Of a DNA stretch of 64,000 nucleotides, positions 1 through 9,197 are shown piece after piece. The stretch's first letter is position 1. Each line of letters starts with the position of its first letter. Below the pieces are notes generated by a model, which did not search any database, was not told the origin of the DNA, and was given only the letters and a program-made list of their open reading frames with translations. Source of the stretch: Novosphingobium ovatum (GTDB lineage Bacteria; Pseudomonadota; Alphaproteobacteria; Sphingomonadales; Sphingomonadaceae); NCBI RefSeq assembly GCF_009909235.1, contig NZ_JAAAPO010000008.1, forward strand, positions 51,989-115,988. Direction: 5' to 3'. The position numbers and the translations under genes were made by a program.

Positions 1-48
1 AATGTAGGAAAGTATAAAAACCGTTCTGGTTAAAAAGGTTCGATTCGC

Positions 49-621
49 ATGATTAGCCGAATCCGCGATATCCGCCGCCAAAAAGGCATGACCTTGGCCG
101 ATGTGGCCGCGCGTTGCGTTCCGGCAACGACGGCTCAGACAATCGGGCGGCTCGAGACCGGTACGCGCAACCTCTCACTGGTATGGATGAACCGGATCGC
201 TGCCGCGCTGGAAGTGGACCCGGAATTGCTGGTGCGCGGCGAAGCGGTGGAAACGGCCAAGATGGTCGCGCGCCTGACCGATGCGGGGGCAGAGGCATTG
301 ACGGCCCCACGCGACGCGATCCTGCCCAGCGCGCTGGTGGGCGATGGCGTGCAGATGGCGATCAGCATCGAGACGTCCGCCGGTGATTATCGGTCTGGCG
401 ACCAGATCTGGCTGCGTCAGGTGGAACCCGATCAATTTGCCAAATTGGTAAATCGTGACGTTTTGGCCCCGCGCCCCGGCGGCCGATTCGTTTTTGGTCG
501 CCTGATTGACCGCGACGATCATCGCATCGCCTTGCTGCCGCCCGGCATCGGCCACCGCCAATTGGTGATCGACAGTCCGCCGTGGCTGGCCGTTGCGGAA
601 ATGTTAGTACGTAAGCTGTAA
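49..621 (+). CDS. XRE-family transcriptional regulator with S24-like C-terminal part
   Basis: 190 aa. Residues 1-62 form a Cro/CI-type helix-turn-helix (RIRDIRRQKGMTLADVAAR, then AQTIGRLETGTRNLSLVWM), which is DNA-binding in this family. Residues about 105-190 (SGDQIWLRQV, VFGRLID, LLPPG) look like the beta-barrel of S24/LexA-type repressors, but I see no clear Ser-Lys dyad, so autocleavage is not supported. The ATG at 49 follows an AAAAAGG stretch that can serve as ribosome binding site. The glycosyltransferase gene starts 10 nt downstream, so the two are probably cotranscribed. Role inferred; target unknown. Confidence 0.8.
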   Translation: MISRIRDIRRQKGMTLADVAARCVPATTAQTIGRLETGTRNLSLVWMNRIAAALEVDPELLVRGEAVETAKMVARLTDAGAEALTAPRDAILPSALVGDGVQMAISIETSAGDYRSGDQIWLRQVEPDQFAKLVNRDVLAPRPGGRFVFGRLIDRDDHRIALLPPGIGHRQLVIDSPPWLAVAEMLVRKL

Positions 622-631
622 CCATGCGCGC

Positions 632-1816
632 ATGATGCGCGTTCTGTCCTTATCCACGCTGTTCCCGGCTCCGCCACGCCCGGCCTTTGGCAAATTCGTC
701 GCCAACCAAATGGGTGCGGTGGCACGTAATGGCAATACCGATCTGGTGATGATCAATCCCATCGGCCTGCCGCCATGGCCACTGCGGACCCGCGCGCCCT
801 ATGCCGCACTGGCCACCTGCCCAGCCACGTCCGACTGTGGCGGGATCACGGTTTACCACCCGCGCTTTACCCTGTTTCCACTGATCGGCGGTGACAGCAA
901 TCCCGCGCGCATTGCTCGCGCGGTCCTGCCACTGGTGCGCCGCCTGCACGCGGAAAAGCCGTTCGACCTGATCGACGCCCAGTTCTTTTTCCCCGATGGC
1001 CCCGCCGCCGCGATCATCGCCCGCGCTTTGGGTTTGCCGCTGACGATCAAGGCCAGGGGCAGCGACATTCACTATTGGGGCACGCGCCCTGCTGCCCTGC
1101 GCCAGATCCGCGCGGCCGCCGATCAGGCCGCCACCGTTCTGCCTTGTTCGGCGGCGTTGGGGCGCGACATGGCGGCACTGGGCATCGATCCAGACAAAAT
1201 CCGCCCACATTACACGGGCTTGGACCGTGCCCTGTTCCGCCCCACGCCACGCGCAGACGCCCGCGCGGCGATTGCCGATCTCTTGCCCGCCCTGCCCGCG
1301 CCCGCGCCGCTGCTCGTGTGCCCGGGCGCGCTGATCACGATCAAGGGGCAGGCGCTGGCCATCTCCGCACTGGCCGACATTCCTGCCGCGCATCTGGCGC
1401 TGGCGGGGGTCGGGCCGGAGGAGGCTGCCCTGCGCGCGCTGGCGGCGGCCTCTGGTCTGGTCGATCGGGTGCATTTTCTGGGGCAGGTCAGCCATAACCG
1501 CCTGCCGGTGCTGATGTCGGCAGCCGATGCCGTGGTCCTGCCCAGCGAGCGCGAGGGGCTGGCCAATGTCTGGGTCGAGGCGCTGGCCTGTGGCACGCCG
1601 CTGGTGATCCCCAATGTCGGCGGCGCCGCCGAAGTGGTCACCACGCCCGCCGCCGGTCATCTGGCCGAGCGCACGCCGCAAGCCATCGCGCAGGCGCTGA
1701 ACGCGCTGTTGGCCGCCCCGCCCGCGCCCGAGGATGTCGCCGCCACGGTCGCCCACTTCAGTTGGGAGGCCAACGCCGCCCGCCTGATCGCCGTCTGGCA
1801 ACAGGCCGCGCGCTGA
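632..1816 (+). CDS. Glycosyltransferase family 4 (group 1)
   Basis: 394 aa, normal for a GT-B fold GT4 enzyme. The N-terminal Rossmann part begins RVLSLSTLFPAPPRPAFGKF. The C-terminal nucleotide-sugar domain carries the family's E-x7-E type motif (LPSEREGLANVWVEALACGTP) followed by VIPNVGGAAEVV. Such enzymes transfer a sugar from an NDP-sugar to a growing polysaccharide or lipid at the cytoplasmic membrane face; the acceptor cannot be told. The start could be 632 or the adjacent ATG at 635. The stop overlaps the next ATG (TGATG), which suggests translational coupling to the small membrane protein. Confidence 0.85.
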   Translation: MMRVLSLSTLFPAPPRPAFGKFVANQMGAVARNGNTDLVMINPIGLPPWPLRTRAPYAALATCPATSDCGGITVYHPRFTLFPLIGGDSNPARIARAVLPLVRRLHAEKPFDLIDAQFFFPDGPAAAIIARALGLPLTIKARGSDIHYWGTRPAALRQIRAAADQAATVLPCSAALGRDMAALGIDPDKIRPHYTGLDRALFRPTPRADARAAIADLLPALPAPAPLLVCPGALITIKGQALAISALADIPAAHLALAGVGPEEAALRALAAASGLVDRVHFLGQVSHNRLPVLMSAADAVVLPSEREGLANVWVEALACGTPLVIPNVGGAAEVVTTPAAGHLAERTPQAIAQALNALLAAPPAPEDVAATVAHFSWEANAARLIAVWQQAAR

Positions 1817-2268
1817 TGCGCCGGCGGATCGACGCGCTGGGCTGGCTGTGGTTTGCCGGTCTTGGCGCGGCGCTGACGCATACACAGGTCACCACGCGCT
1901 GGACCTATCCGGCCTGTGACGGCCGCGATGGCATTGCCGCGGCCGTCCACGGCCTGATCCTGCCCGAACGGCAATTTACGTTGGTGTCCTCGCTGGAATA
2001 TGTCGTGTGGTGGCCCGCCTATGCCGCCAATCTGGTGCTGCTGTGGGCGGTGTTTGCGGCGCTGTGCTGGCCGCTGCGCCGCGCGCAATGGCCGCGCCGC
2101 AATGCGATCAAGGGGCTGGTTGGGCTGATCGCCTGCATCGGCCTGGGGCTCATCATGCCGGGGCAATTCTGGCATGGCGCGCCGCCGTTTGACGCGCCCC
2201 TCAACGCAATGAAGCCGGTGGGGTTGACGACCCGCACCGGCTCCTATTTCTGCACCGATCCGCTCTAA
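1816..2268 (+). CDS. Small integral membrane protein of unknown function
   Basis: 150 aa from the ATG at 1816, which overlaps the glycosyltransferase stop (TGATG). Three hydrophobic segments are visible: LGWLWFAGLGAALTH near the N-terminus, AYAANLVLLWAVFAALCWP in the middle and GLVGLIACIGLGLIMPG towards the C-terminus. The loop between the first two has two features consistent with a periplasmic face. I do not recognise the family. It is coupled to the glycosyltransferase, so a role in envelope polysaccharide biology is possible but only guilt by association. It ends 5 bases from the convergent secF stop. Confidence 0.65.
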   Translation: MRRRIDALGWLWFAGLGAALTHTQVTTRWTYPACDGRDGIAAAVHGLILPERQFTLVSSLEYVVWWPAYAANLVLLWAVFAALCWPLRRAQWPRRNAIKGLVGLIACIGLGLIMPGQFWHGAPPFDAPLNAMKPVGLTTRTGSYFCTDPL

Positions 2269-2273
2269 AAACG

Positions 2274-3257
2274 TTAGGGCAGCGCGCCTTCCCGTGCCAG
2301 ACGCTCCTGCCGTTCCAGCGCGGTTTCGGTGGGGACGAAACTGCCGCTGGTCACGCGCAGCCACACCAGGATCGGCGCCGACATATAGACCGAGCTATAT
2401 GTGCCGACGAAAATGCCCAGCGTAATCGCCGCGGTAAAGCCAAAGATCACCTTTGGCCCGAACAGCAACAGCGCCACCAGCGTGATCAGCATCATGCCAG
2501 ACGTCATCACCGTGCGGCTCAGCGTCTCGTTGACCGAGAGGTCGAGCAGTTCGGGCAAAGGCATCTTGCGGAACTTCTTCAGGTTTTCGCGGATGCGGTC
2601 GTAAACGACGATCGTGTCATTCAACGAATAGCCGATGATCGTCAGGATGGCCGCGACGATCGTCAGGTCAAACTCCATCTGCGTCACCGCAAACAGGCCC
2701 ATCGTCAGCGACACGTCATGCACCAGCGCAAACAGCGCGCCGATGCCGAACTGCCATTCAAAGCGATACCAGATGTAGATCGAGATCGCGATCGAGGCCA
2801 AACCCAGCGCCTGGAACGCGGTCCAGCCCAGTTCCTTCGACACCTTGCCCGAAACCGAATCGACGCCATCGACGCGCGCGTCCTGATGGGCGGCGCGAAT
2901 CGCGGCTGACACCTTCTTGGCCATGGCATCGGCCAGACCCGCGTTCTTGTCCGAGCCTTCGGGCAGGCGCAGGCGCACCGACACAGCGTTTTCCGCGCCG
3001 AAGGTCTGGATGATCGGCTCACCATAGCCCAGCTTGGCGATTTCCTCGCGCAATTGGGCCACTGGCGCTGTCGCGCTTTGCGTGAAGGTCACGCGGATCA
3101 TCTGGCCGCCGACAAAATCGACGCCCATGTTCAGACCATGGGTGAACACCAGCGCCCAGCTGGCAATCATCAACAGGCCCGACACGATGAAGAACGGCAA
3201 GCGCCACTTGAGAAAGTGGATGTTCGTATCGTCGGGGACGAGCTTCAAGAGTTTCAT
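2274..3257 (-). CDS. secF: Protein translocase subunit SecF
   Basis: 327 aa, typical SecF length. The sequence starts MKLLKLVPDDTNIHFLKWRL, has a first TM segment, the FVGGQMIRVTF periplasmic start (GVDFVGG is the SecF signature) and five C-terminal TM segments including GYSLNDTIVVYDRIREN, the conserved RND-type motif. SecF with SecD uses the proton gradient to pull exported proteins through SecYEG. It lies 14 nt downstream of secD and is surely cotranscribed. Confidence 0.97.
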   Translation of the reverse strand: MKLLKLVPDDTNIHFLKWRLPFFIVSGLLMIASWALVFTHGLNMGVDFVGGQMIRVTFTQSATAPVAQLREEIAKLGYGEPIIQTFGAENAVSVRLRLPEGSDKNAGLADAMAKKVSAAIRAAHQDARVDGVDSVSGKVSKELGWTAFQALGLASIAISIYIWYRFEWQFGIGALFALVHDVSLTMGLFAVTQMEFDLTIVAAILTIIGYSLNDTIVVYDRIRENLKKFRKMPLPELLDLSVNETLSRTVMTSGMMLITLVALLLFGPKVIFGFTAAITLGIFVGTYSSVYMSAPILVWLRVTSGSFVPTETALERQERLAREGALP

Positions 3258-3271
3258 CTGCCTGTCCTCGA

Positions 3272-4849
3272 TCAGATGTTGATATCATTGGGGCGGGTGC
3301 GGCGCAGCCATCCGGCCACCCACATGCGCGTCATCGTCACGGCGGTGAACACCGATGTCACGATGCCGATCACCAGCACCACGGCAAAGCCCTTGATCGG
3401 GCCAGAGCCAAAGGCGAACATCAGCGCGGCGGCGATGACATTGGTGATATTGGCGTCAAAGATGGCGCGGCTGGCCTCCTTGTAACCCAGTTCGACCGAC
3501 TGGAACACGCGGCGGCCGCGCTTGCGCTCTTCGCGGATGCGTTCGTTGATCAGCACGTTGGCGTCCACCGCCGCACCGATGGTCAGCACGAAACCGGCGA
3601 TGCCCGGCAGCGTCAGCGTGGTGCTCATCACCGACATCACGCCCAAGATCATCAGCACGTTGATGACCAGCGCGGCGTTGGCATAGAGGCCAAAGCGGCC
3701 ATAAACCAGCGCCATGAACAGCACCACCAGACCGGTGCCAACGCCCATGGCGATCATGCCCTTGTTGATCGAATCAGCGCCCAGATCGGGGCCGACCGTA
3801 CGTTCTTCCACCACCTTCAGATCCACCGGCAGCGCGCCCGAGCGCAGCGAAATCGCCAATTGGTTCGCGCTCTCCACGGTAAAGCTGCCCGAGATTTCGG
3901 CGCTGCCGCCGATGATCGGGGTGTTGATGGTCGGGGCCGACAGCACCTTGCCATCCAGAATGATGGCGAAACGCTTGCCGGTGTTTTCGGTGGTCAGGCG
4001 GGCGAATTGTTCGCCACCCTGCGTGTCGAAACTGATGTTCACCACCGGGATGTTGTTCTGGTTATAGCCCTGCTTGGCATCGGTCAGGCGGTCGCCCTTG
4101 ATGCCGCCCAGACGCTTGACCGCGATGGGGGGCATCCCCGCCTCGGCATAGGGGACGATTTCGTCACCCGGAGGCGCAATGCCCTGCGCGATGTCCGTGG
4201 CCGAGGCCAGCTCGTCCACCAGCTTGAATTCCAGCTTGGCGGTCTGCCCCAGCAGCGCCTTGAGCGACGAAGGATCCTTCAAGCCCGGCACCTGTACCAC
4301 GATGCGGTCGGCGCCCTGACGGATGATCGTGGGTTCGCGCGTGCCCAGCGCGTCGATACGCTTGCGCACCACCTCGATGGCGGTTTCCATCGCGCGGCTG
4401 ACCGCTTCGTTGGCACTTTCCTTGGTCGGTGTCAGGACGATGCGGGTCGTGTCCTGCACCGCAAAGGTCCAGTTGCGCTGGCTGCCGGTTTCCTGCTTGT
4501 CGACGATGTCGCGCACGGCGTCCACCTGCGCGGTGTTGCCGACGATGAACGAGATCACCCCGCCCCGGTTCGAGATATCGCCAAACTGCACATTGCCCGC
4601 CTTTTTGAAGGCGTTGCGCAGTTCCTCTTCCTTGGCTTCAAGGCGTTGGGCGACCACCTGATCGGCGCTGGCTTCCAGCAGCAGGTGGCTGCCGCCAGCA
4701 AGGTCAAGGCCCAGGTTGATCTTGGGATTGGGCAGCGAGGCGGGCCAGTTATATCCCGCCACCGACACCAGCGAGGGCAGCGCGGCACAGCAGATCAACG
4801 CCGTGATCAACCAGTAGAACACCTGTTTCCAGCGCGGAAAGTCGAGCAT
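3272..4849 (-). CDS. secD: Protein translocase subunit SecD
   Basis: 525 aa, the usual alphaproteobacterial length. Visible: N-terminal TM, the GLDLAGGSHLLLE signature, the large periplasmic P1 domain with TNIPV/FARLTTENTGKRFAIILDG elements, and six TM segments with VDANVLINERIREERKRGR near the cytoplasmic side. Membrane partner of SecF in SecDF-YajC, which promotes late steps of Sec export. It follows yajC after a 149-nt gap and precedes secF by 14 nt. Confidence 0.97.
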   Translation of the reverse strand: MLDFPRWKQVFYWLITALICCAALPSLVSVAGYNWPASLPNPKINLGLDLAGGSHLLLEASADQVVAQRLEAKEEELRNAFKKAGNVQFGDISNRGGVISFIVGNTAQVDAVRDIVDKQETGSQRNWTFAVQDTTRIVLTPTKESANEAVSRAMETAIEVVRKRIDALGTREPTIIRQGADRIVVQVPGLKDPSSLKALLGQTAKLEFKLVDELASATDIAQGIAPPGDEIVPYAEAGMPPIAVKRLGGIKGDRLTDAKQGYNQNNIPVVNISFDTQGGEQFARLTTENTGKRFAIILDGKVLSAPTINTPIIGGSAEISGSFTVESANQLAISLRSGALPVDLKVVEERTVGPDLGADSINKGMIAMGVGTGLVVLFMALVYGRFGLYANAALVINVLMILGVMSVMSTTLTLPGIAGFVLTIGAAVDANVLINERIREERKRGRRVFQSVELGYKEASRAIFDANITNVIAAALMFAFGSGPIKGFAVVLVIGIVTSVFTAVTMTRMWVAGWLRRTRPNDINI

Positions 4850-4998
4850 CGTGAGTTAGCGCTTTCGCCTGTGGCGGACGTCGGGGCCGACGCCTGTGGT
4901 GGGGCCGCGCCGCCCATCATGGGCAACGCGGCAAAATAGGGTGCGAAACGCGCAGATGGTGCGGGCGCTGCCCGGCGTCAACCTGCGCGCGGCACGGT

Positions 4999-5334
4999 TC
5001 AGTCGTTGGCGGGCTTGGCGCCGGCGGGCGGGATGACGTCGGAAATGGTCGACTTCAACGCGCGCACCCGGACATTCTGGCCCAGTTCCAGATCGACATA
5101 GTCTTCCTCGACCTTGATCACCTTGGCCAGAAAACCACCGCCCGTCAGCACCTGATCGCCCTTCTTGATGCCTTCCAGCTTGGCCTTGTGGGCCTTTTGC
5201 TGCTGCATCTGCGGGCGCAGGATCAGGAACCACAGGATCAGGGCCATGCCCACAAACGGCAAATAGCTGATCCACACCGGCGGCTGACCAGCGGCACCGG
5301 CGGCAAGTAGGGAAAGAACAGACTGGGTTGTCAT
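4999..5334 (-). CDS. yajC: Preprotein translocase accessory protein YajC
   Basis: 111 aa from the ATG at 5334. A longer in-frame start at 5496 exists but would add a Pro/Arg-rich tail not typical of the family. One TM segment (YLPFVGMALILWFLILRPQ) is followed by the conserved RPQMQQQKAHK and IKKGDQVLTGGGFLAKV motifs. YajC binds SecDF and is non-essential in well-studied bacteria. Gene order yajC-secD-secF is the classic one. Confidence 0.95.
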   Translation of the reverse strand: MTTQSVLSLLAAGAAGQPPVWISYLPFVGMALILWFLILRPQMQQQKAHKAKLEGIKKGDQVLTGGGFLAKVIKVEEDYVDLELGQNVRVRALKSTISDVIPPAGAKPAND

Positions 5335-5729
5335 CGCAAGCACAGCTCTATGGTTTGGGCGGGCGCGAACGGGCGCACACCGCCGGAAAATCATGGGTTT
5401 GCCCGTCACCGGGCCCGGTTTCGCACCAGGCTGGCCGCTGCCTGTCGGCTGGCCGGGTGGGCCTGTTGGCCTACCGGTCATCCGTGCAACGGACAAATGC
5501 CCGAAACGGTTCGCCGCCTAGCAGCTTATACAGGGGATGGCAAACACCGCCCGGAAAGCCGCCCCCCTTTGCCCTGCCCCGCGGCGCGTTCGGCGCAGAA
5601 AAAACCGGCGGCGTGAAAAAACATCGCCAAACCCGCTTGCCATCGAAAATTTCCCTGCCTATAGGGCGCGCCTCGCCGCTGAAAACGCAGCGGGAAACCA
5701 GCCGCCTCCGGGCGGTTTGGCAAATCGGT
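5335..5729. other. Intergenic region between yajC and tRNA-Pro, no gene seen
   Basis: 395 bases. Several open frames cross it but none has family features or a good ribosome binding site. Its left part should hold the yajC-secDF promoter (minus) and its right part the tRNA-Pro promoter (plus; see 5637-5665). Confidence 0.5.
5637..5665 (+). promoter_or_regulatory. Candidate sigma-70 promoter of tRNA-Pro(GGG)
   Basis: TTGCCA at 5637-5642 and TATAGG at 5660-5665 with a 17-bp spacer, about 65 bp upstream of the mature tRNA 5' end. Match by eye only. Confidence 0.4.
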
Positions 5730-5806
5730 CGGGACGTAGCGCAGCCTGGTAGCGCATCACACTGGGGGTGTGGGGGTCGGAGGTTCGAATCCTCTCGTCC
5801 CGACCA
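5730..5806 (+). tRNA. tRNA-Pro (anticodon GGG)
   Basis: 77 nt including encoded CCA. Acceptor stem CGGGACG pairs with CGTCCCG; the anticodon arm is TCACA-CTGGGGG-TGTGG, which places GGG at positions 34-36; the T-arm has GGTTCGAATCC. A second proline tRNA (UGG) lies at 13295. Confidence 0.95.
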
Positions 5807-5846
5807 AATTTGCCAAACAGCATCGCCTGCGGGCAGATGACAAGAC

Positions 5847-5869
5847 AGGCTCCGCAAGGGGCCTTTTTT
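5847..5869 (+). terminator. Intrinsic terminator after tRNA-Pro
   Basis: Stem AGGCTCC / GGGGCCT (one G-T pair) closed by a GCAA tetraloop, followed by six T. It sits about 40 nt after the tRNA. Its T-run leads directly into the repeat at 5865-5899. Confidence 0.8.
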
Positions 5870-5899
5870 GTTGTCAGTGATAGCGATATGACCGCGTTT
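5865..5899 (+). repeat. Terminator-tail repeat, copy 1
   Basis: Contains the 17-nt core TTGTTGTCAGTGATAGC (5868-5884) right after the terminator T-run, then GATATGACCGCGTTT. The identical core occurs at 30412-30428 and 63718-63734 (both on minus), also right after terminator T-runs and followed by AAACGCG-like sequence (in reverse orientation). This copy lacks about ten bases present between core and CGCGTTT in the other two. Confidence 0.8.
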
Positions 5900-5996
5900 C
5901 GATGCCATCATCACCGCGTTATCCGTACAGCGCTGTCCTACATGAACCCATGTGGTTAAAAACACCCTTTCCACCCTCCCAATGGAAAGGTACCCC

Positions 5997-6410
5997 ATGC
6001 CCATCATCGATTCGCTGATCGGCCCGATCACCAGCCTGCTGGACCGCATCATCCCCGACAAATCCGCCCGCGAAGCGGCCAAGCTGCAATTGCTGCAATT
6101 GCAGGGCACGCAGGAAATGGCGCTGCTGCAAACGCAACTCTCGGCCATCATCGCCGAGGCGCAGGCGAGCGACCCCTGGACCAGCCGCGCCCGCCCCAGC
6201 TTTCTCTATGTCATGTACGCGATGATCCTGTGGTCGCTGCCGATGGGTGTCATCGCCGCGTTCAAACCCGACGTGGCGATCGCCATCGGGCGCGGCATGA
6301 ACGCCTATCTGGGCGGCATTCCCGAACCGCTCTATATGCTGTTTGGCACTGGCTATCTGGGCTATACCGCCGCGCGGCAATGGGGCAAGGTTGCCGGCAC
6401 CGACAAATAA
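5997..6410 (+). CDS. Holin-like three-TM protein (gene-transfer-agent holin family)
   Basis: 137 aa from the ATG at 5997, which has GGAAAGG 6 nt upstream; an in-frame GTG at 5952 lacks such a site. The N-terminal half is amphipathic (REAAKLQLLQLQGTQEMALL), followed by PSFLYVMYAMILWSLPMGVIAAF and PLYMLFGTGYLGYTAARQW segments. This is the layout of the three-TM holin family seen next to gene transfer agents and prophages in alphaproteobacteria. No other phage or GTA gene is nearby, so it is either a stand-alone lysis/membrane gene or a remnant. Confidence 0.7.
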   Translation: MPIIDSLIGPITSLLDRIIPDKSAREAAKLQLLQLQGTQEMALLQTQLSAIIAEAQASDPWTSRARPSFLYVMYAMILWSLPMGVIAAFKPDVAIAIGRGMNAYLGGIPEPLYMLFGTGYLGYTAARQWGKVAGTDK

Positions 6411-6449
6411 AGCCTCCAAACCCCCGCCCGCACCAGACCCCGCACCAGA

Positions 6450-6482
6450 CCCCGCGCCCCGCCCGGCGCGGGGTTTTGTTTT
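6450..6482 (+). terminator. Intrinsic terminator after the holin-like gene
   Basis: Perfect 9-bp stem CCCCGCGCC / GGCGCGGGG, 6-nt loop, then TTTTGTTTT. Confidence 0.85.
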
Positions 6483-6645
6483 ATGCGCCGCCCCCTCGCC
6501 GCCCCCTCGCCGCCTCGTGCCGCCTCGCCGCCCATCGCGCCATCACGCTTGCGCCGCCCGCCGATTGACCCCATGGCGGCACAGCGACATTTCATGAACC
6601 GGGCGGTCCACACCCGCCCGCCGCACAGACAAAGGGGCACAGCGC

Positions 6646-7083
6646 ATGGCCAATCGGCTGATCTATGTTCTCAATGGTCCCAACATCAACCTGCTGGGCA
6701 CGCGGGAACCGCATATCTATGGCCACACCACGCTGGCCGACATCAACGCCATGCTGGTCGAGCGCGCGCGGGACCTGAACCTGACGGTCGATTGCCGCCA
6801 GTCCAACCACGAAGGCGTGATCGTCGACTGGATGCACGAGGCGCGCGCCGCCGGGGCCCATGCGGTGATCATCAACGCAGGCGCGCTGACCCATACCAGC
6901 ATCGCCATTCTGGACGCGGCCAAGGGAATCGAGATCCCCGTGATCGAGGTCCACCTGTCCAATCCGCACACGCGCGAGGCTTTCCGCCACAAGAGCTATA
7001 TCGGCATGGCGGCCAAGGGCACCATCGCCGGTTTTGGCGCACAGTCCTATTTGCTGGCACTACAGGCCGCCGCGAACCTGTAA
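6646..7083 (+). CDS. aroQ: 3-dehydroquinate dehydratase, type II
   Basis: 145 aa, normal for the dodecameric type II enzyme. Recognisable: LNGPNINLLGTREPHIYG near the N-terminus (catalytic Tyr in the IYG segment), QSNHEGVIVDW, INAGALTHTSIAILDA and the VHLSNPHTREAFRHKSYI lid with active-site His. It converts 3-dehydroquinate to 3-dehydroshikimate in the shikimate pathway, in the cytoplasm. aroQ directly upstream of accB is a common order in bacteria. It stands about 140 nt before accB. Confidence 0.97.
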   Translation: MANRLIYVLNGPNINLLGTREPHIYGHTTLADINAMLVERARDLNLTVDCRQSNHEGVIVDWMHEARAAGAHAVIINAGALTHTSIAILDAAKGIEIPVIEVHLSNPHTREAFRHKSYIGMAAKGTIAGFGAQSYLLALQAAANL

Positions 7084-7224
7084 TCGGTTCATCCATCAGC
7101 CGTTTAACCGCTTTTAACCCGCATATCGCGTGGCAATAAGGGGAAAAACGGAATAGCACCCCCTTGCCGCACCGCAACGGCGGCATTAGGGGCTTGTTTC
7201 GAAATTTTTCGCCAAGGGGATCAC

Positions 7225-7749
7225 ATGGGCGACAACACCGACGCGGGTCGCGAACCGCAAAACCGCATGAACATCGATGGCTCGCTGGTGCGTGAACTGG
7301 CCGAGCTGCTGGCCGACACCGGCCTGACCGAGATCGAAGTGGCCGATGGTGGCCGCAAGATCCGCGTCGCGCGCAACATCCAGATCGCCGCGCCCGCCCC
7401 TGTGGCTGGCTATGCGCCCGCACCGATGGGCTATGCGCCCGCGCCTGCCGCCGCTCCGGCTGCTGCGCCCGCTCCGGCGGCCGCGCCTGCTGCTGCCGCC
7501 CCCGCCGCGGTTGAGGGCACGCAGGTCAAATCGCCCATGGTTGGCACCGTCTATCTGGCGCCTGAACCGGGCGCGCCCGATTTCATCACCGTGGGCAAGA
7601 GCGTCAAGGCTGGCGACACGCTGGTCATCGTCGAGGCGATGAAGGTCATGAACCCGATCACCGCCCCCGTCGGCGGCACGATCGTGGCCATCAATATCGA
7701 AAACGCGCAGCCGGTCGAATTCGACCAGCCGCTGGTGGTGATCGGCTAA
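7225..7749 (+). CDS. accB: Biotin carboxyl carrier protein of acetyl-CoA carboxylase
   Basis: 174 aa. N-terminal helical part ([19 protein letters not shown]), an Ala/Pro-rich flexible linker (about residues 55-95) and a biotinyl domain with the EAMKVMN motif; the biotinylated Lys is residue 140. Start at 7225 follows AAGGGGATCAC; an internal ATG at 7267 (MNIDGSL) would also give a normal-length protein. AccB carries carboxybiotin between AccC and AccAD in fatty acid synthesis. accC follows after 7 nt. Confidence 0.96.
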   Translation: MGDNTDAGREPQNRMNIDGSLVRELAELLADTGLTEIEVADGGRKIRVARNIQIAAPAPVAGYAPAPMGYAPAPAAAPAAAPAPAAAPAAAAPAAVEGTQVKSPMVGTVYLAPEPGAPDFITVGKSVKAGDTLVIVEAMKVMNPITAPVGGTIVAINIENAQPVEFDQPLVVIG

Positions 7750-7756
7750 ACCGGCG

Positions 7757-9100
7757 ATGGCCATCAACCGCATCCTGATCGCCAATCGCGGCGAGATCGC
7801 TTTGCGCATCCATCGTGCTGCGCGGGAAATGGGGATCGAGACGGTCGCGGTGCATTCCACCGCCGACGCCGACGCCATGCATGTGCGGCTGGCCGACCAT
7901 GCGGTGTGCATCGGCCCGCCGGCGGCCAAGGATTCGTACCTGAACGTGGCGGCGATCATCTCGGCGGCGGAGATCACCGGGGCGGACGCGATCCATCCCG
8001 GCTATGGCTTCCTGTCCGAAAACGCCCGTTTCGCCGAGATCGTCGAGGCCCATGGCATCACCTGGATCGGGCCCAAGCCCGAGCATATCCGCACCATGGG
8101 TGACAAGGTCGAGGCCAAGAAGACCGCTGGCGCGCTGGGTCTGCCGCTGGTGCCGGGCTCTGACGGCGCGGTTTCAGACTTTGACGAGGCGCGCGCGATT
8201 GCCGAGAAGATCGGCTATCCGGTGATCATCAAGGCGGCCAGCGGCGGCGGCGGGCGCGGCATGAAGGTGTGCAACGCACCCGAAGAGCTGGAAACGCTGA
8301 TGCAGCAGGCCGGCTCCGAGGCCAAGGCCGCCTTTGGCGACGCGACCGTCTATATCGAAAAATATCTGGGCAACCCGCGTCACATCGAGTTCCAGATCTT
8401 TGGCGATGGCAAGGGCAACGCCATCCATCTGGGCGAGCGCGACTGTTCGTTGCAGCGCCGCCACCAGAAGGTGCTGGAGGAAGCCCCCAGCCCCGTCATC
8501 ACCGCGCAGGAACGCGCCCGCATGGGTGGCATCGTCTCCAAGGCGATGGCCGACATGGGCTATCGCGGCGCGGGCACGATCGAATTCCTGTGGGAAAACG
8601 GGGAGTTCTATTTCATCGAAATGAACACCCGCCTGCAGGTCGAACATCCCGTGACCGAGGCGATCACCGGCATGGATCTGGTGCGTGAACAGATCCGCGT
8701 GGCCGATGGTCAGCCGCTGTCGGTGCGCCAAGAAGACATCGAGTTCCGTGGCCACGCCATCGAATGCCGCATCAACGCCGAGGACCCCTTCACCTTTGCC
8801 CCCTCGCCGGGGCTGGTGGAGAGCTTCCACGCGCCGGGCGGTCTGCATGTGCGCGTCGATAGCGGGCTGTATGCCGGGTACAAGATCCCGCCGTACTATG
8901 ACTCGATGGTGGCAAAGCTGATCGTCTATGGCCGCACGCGTCAAGGCTGCATCATGCGGCTGAAGCGCGCGCTGGAGGAGATGGCGATCGGCGGGGTCAA
9001 GACCTCGATCCCGCTGCATCAGGCGCTGCTCAAGGACGAAGAGTTCCAGAGCGGCGACTATACCATCAAATGGCTGGAAGAGTGGCTGGCAAAGCGCTGA
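7757..9100 (+). CDS. accC: Biotin carboxylase of acetyl-CoA carboxylase
   Basis: 447 aa, full length. ATP-grasp enzyme: N-terminal [17 protein letters not shown] start, [15 protein letters not shown], glycine-rich ATP loop [25 protein letters not shown], and [16 protein letters not shown] with the metal-binding Glu and catalytic Arg. It carboxylates biotin on AccB using bicarbonate and ATP. Operon with accB; a strong terminator follows. Confidence 0.98.
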   Translation: MAINRILIANRGEIALRIHRAAREMGIETVAVHSTADADAMHVRLADHAVCIGPPAAKDSYLNVAAIISAAEITGADAIHPGYGFLSENARFAEIVEAHGITWIGPKPEHIRTMGDKVEAKKTAGALGLPLVPGSDGAVSDFDEARAIAEKIGYPVIIKAASGGGGRGMKVCNAPEELETLMQQAGSEAKAAFGDATVYIEKYLGNPRHIEFQIFGDGKGNAIHLGERDCSLQRRHQKVLEEAPSPVITAQERARMGGIVSKAMADMGYRGAGTIEFLWENGEFYFIEMNTRLQVEHPVTEAITGMDLVREQIRVADGQPLSVRQEDIEFRGHAIECRINAEDPFTFAPSPGLVESFHAPGGLHVRVDSGLYAGYKIPPYYDSMVAKLIVYGRTRQGCIMRLKRALEEMAIGGVKTSIPLHQALLKDEEFQSGDYTIKWLEEWLAKR

Positions 9101-9128
9101 TTCGCCAGACGAAAGCTGTGAACATACG

Positions 9129-9162
9129 AAAGGCCGGCGGGAGCGATCCTGCCGGCCTTTTG
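9129..9162 (+). terminator. Intrinsic terminator after accC
   Basis: Stem AGGCCGGCGGGA / TCCTGCCGGCCT with one G-T pair, flanked by AAA and TTTT, so it can act in both directions between accC and the convergent Lrp gene. Confidence 0.85.
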
Positions 9163-9197
9163 CGTTGCGTTTGCCGTGGCGCGGGCCGCGCCGCGCA

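Noticed and set aside
5328..5840. 170-codon open frame across the yajC-tRNA-Pro gap
   Set aside because: It runs through the tRNA gene, lacks a ribosome binding site and has low-complexity, Arg/Pro-rich translation.
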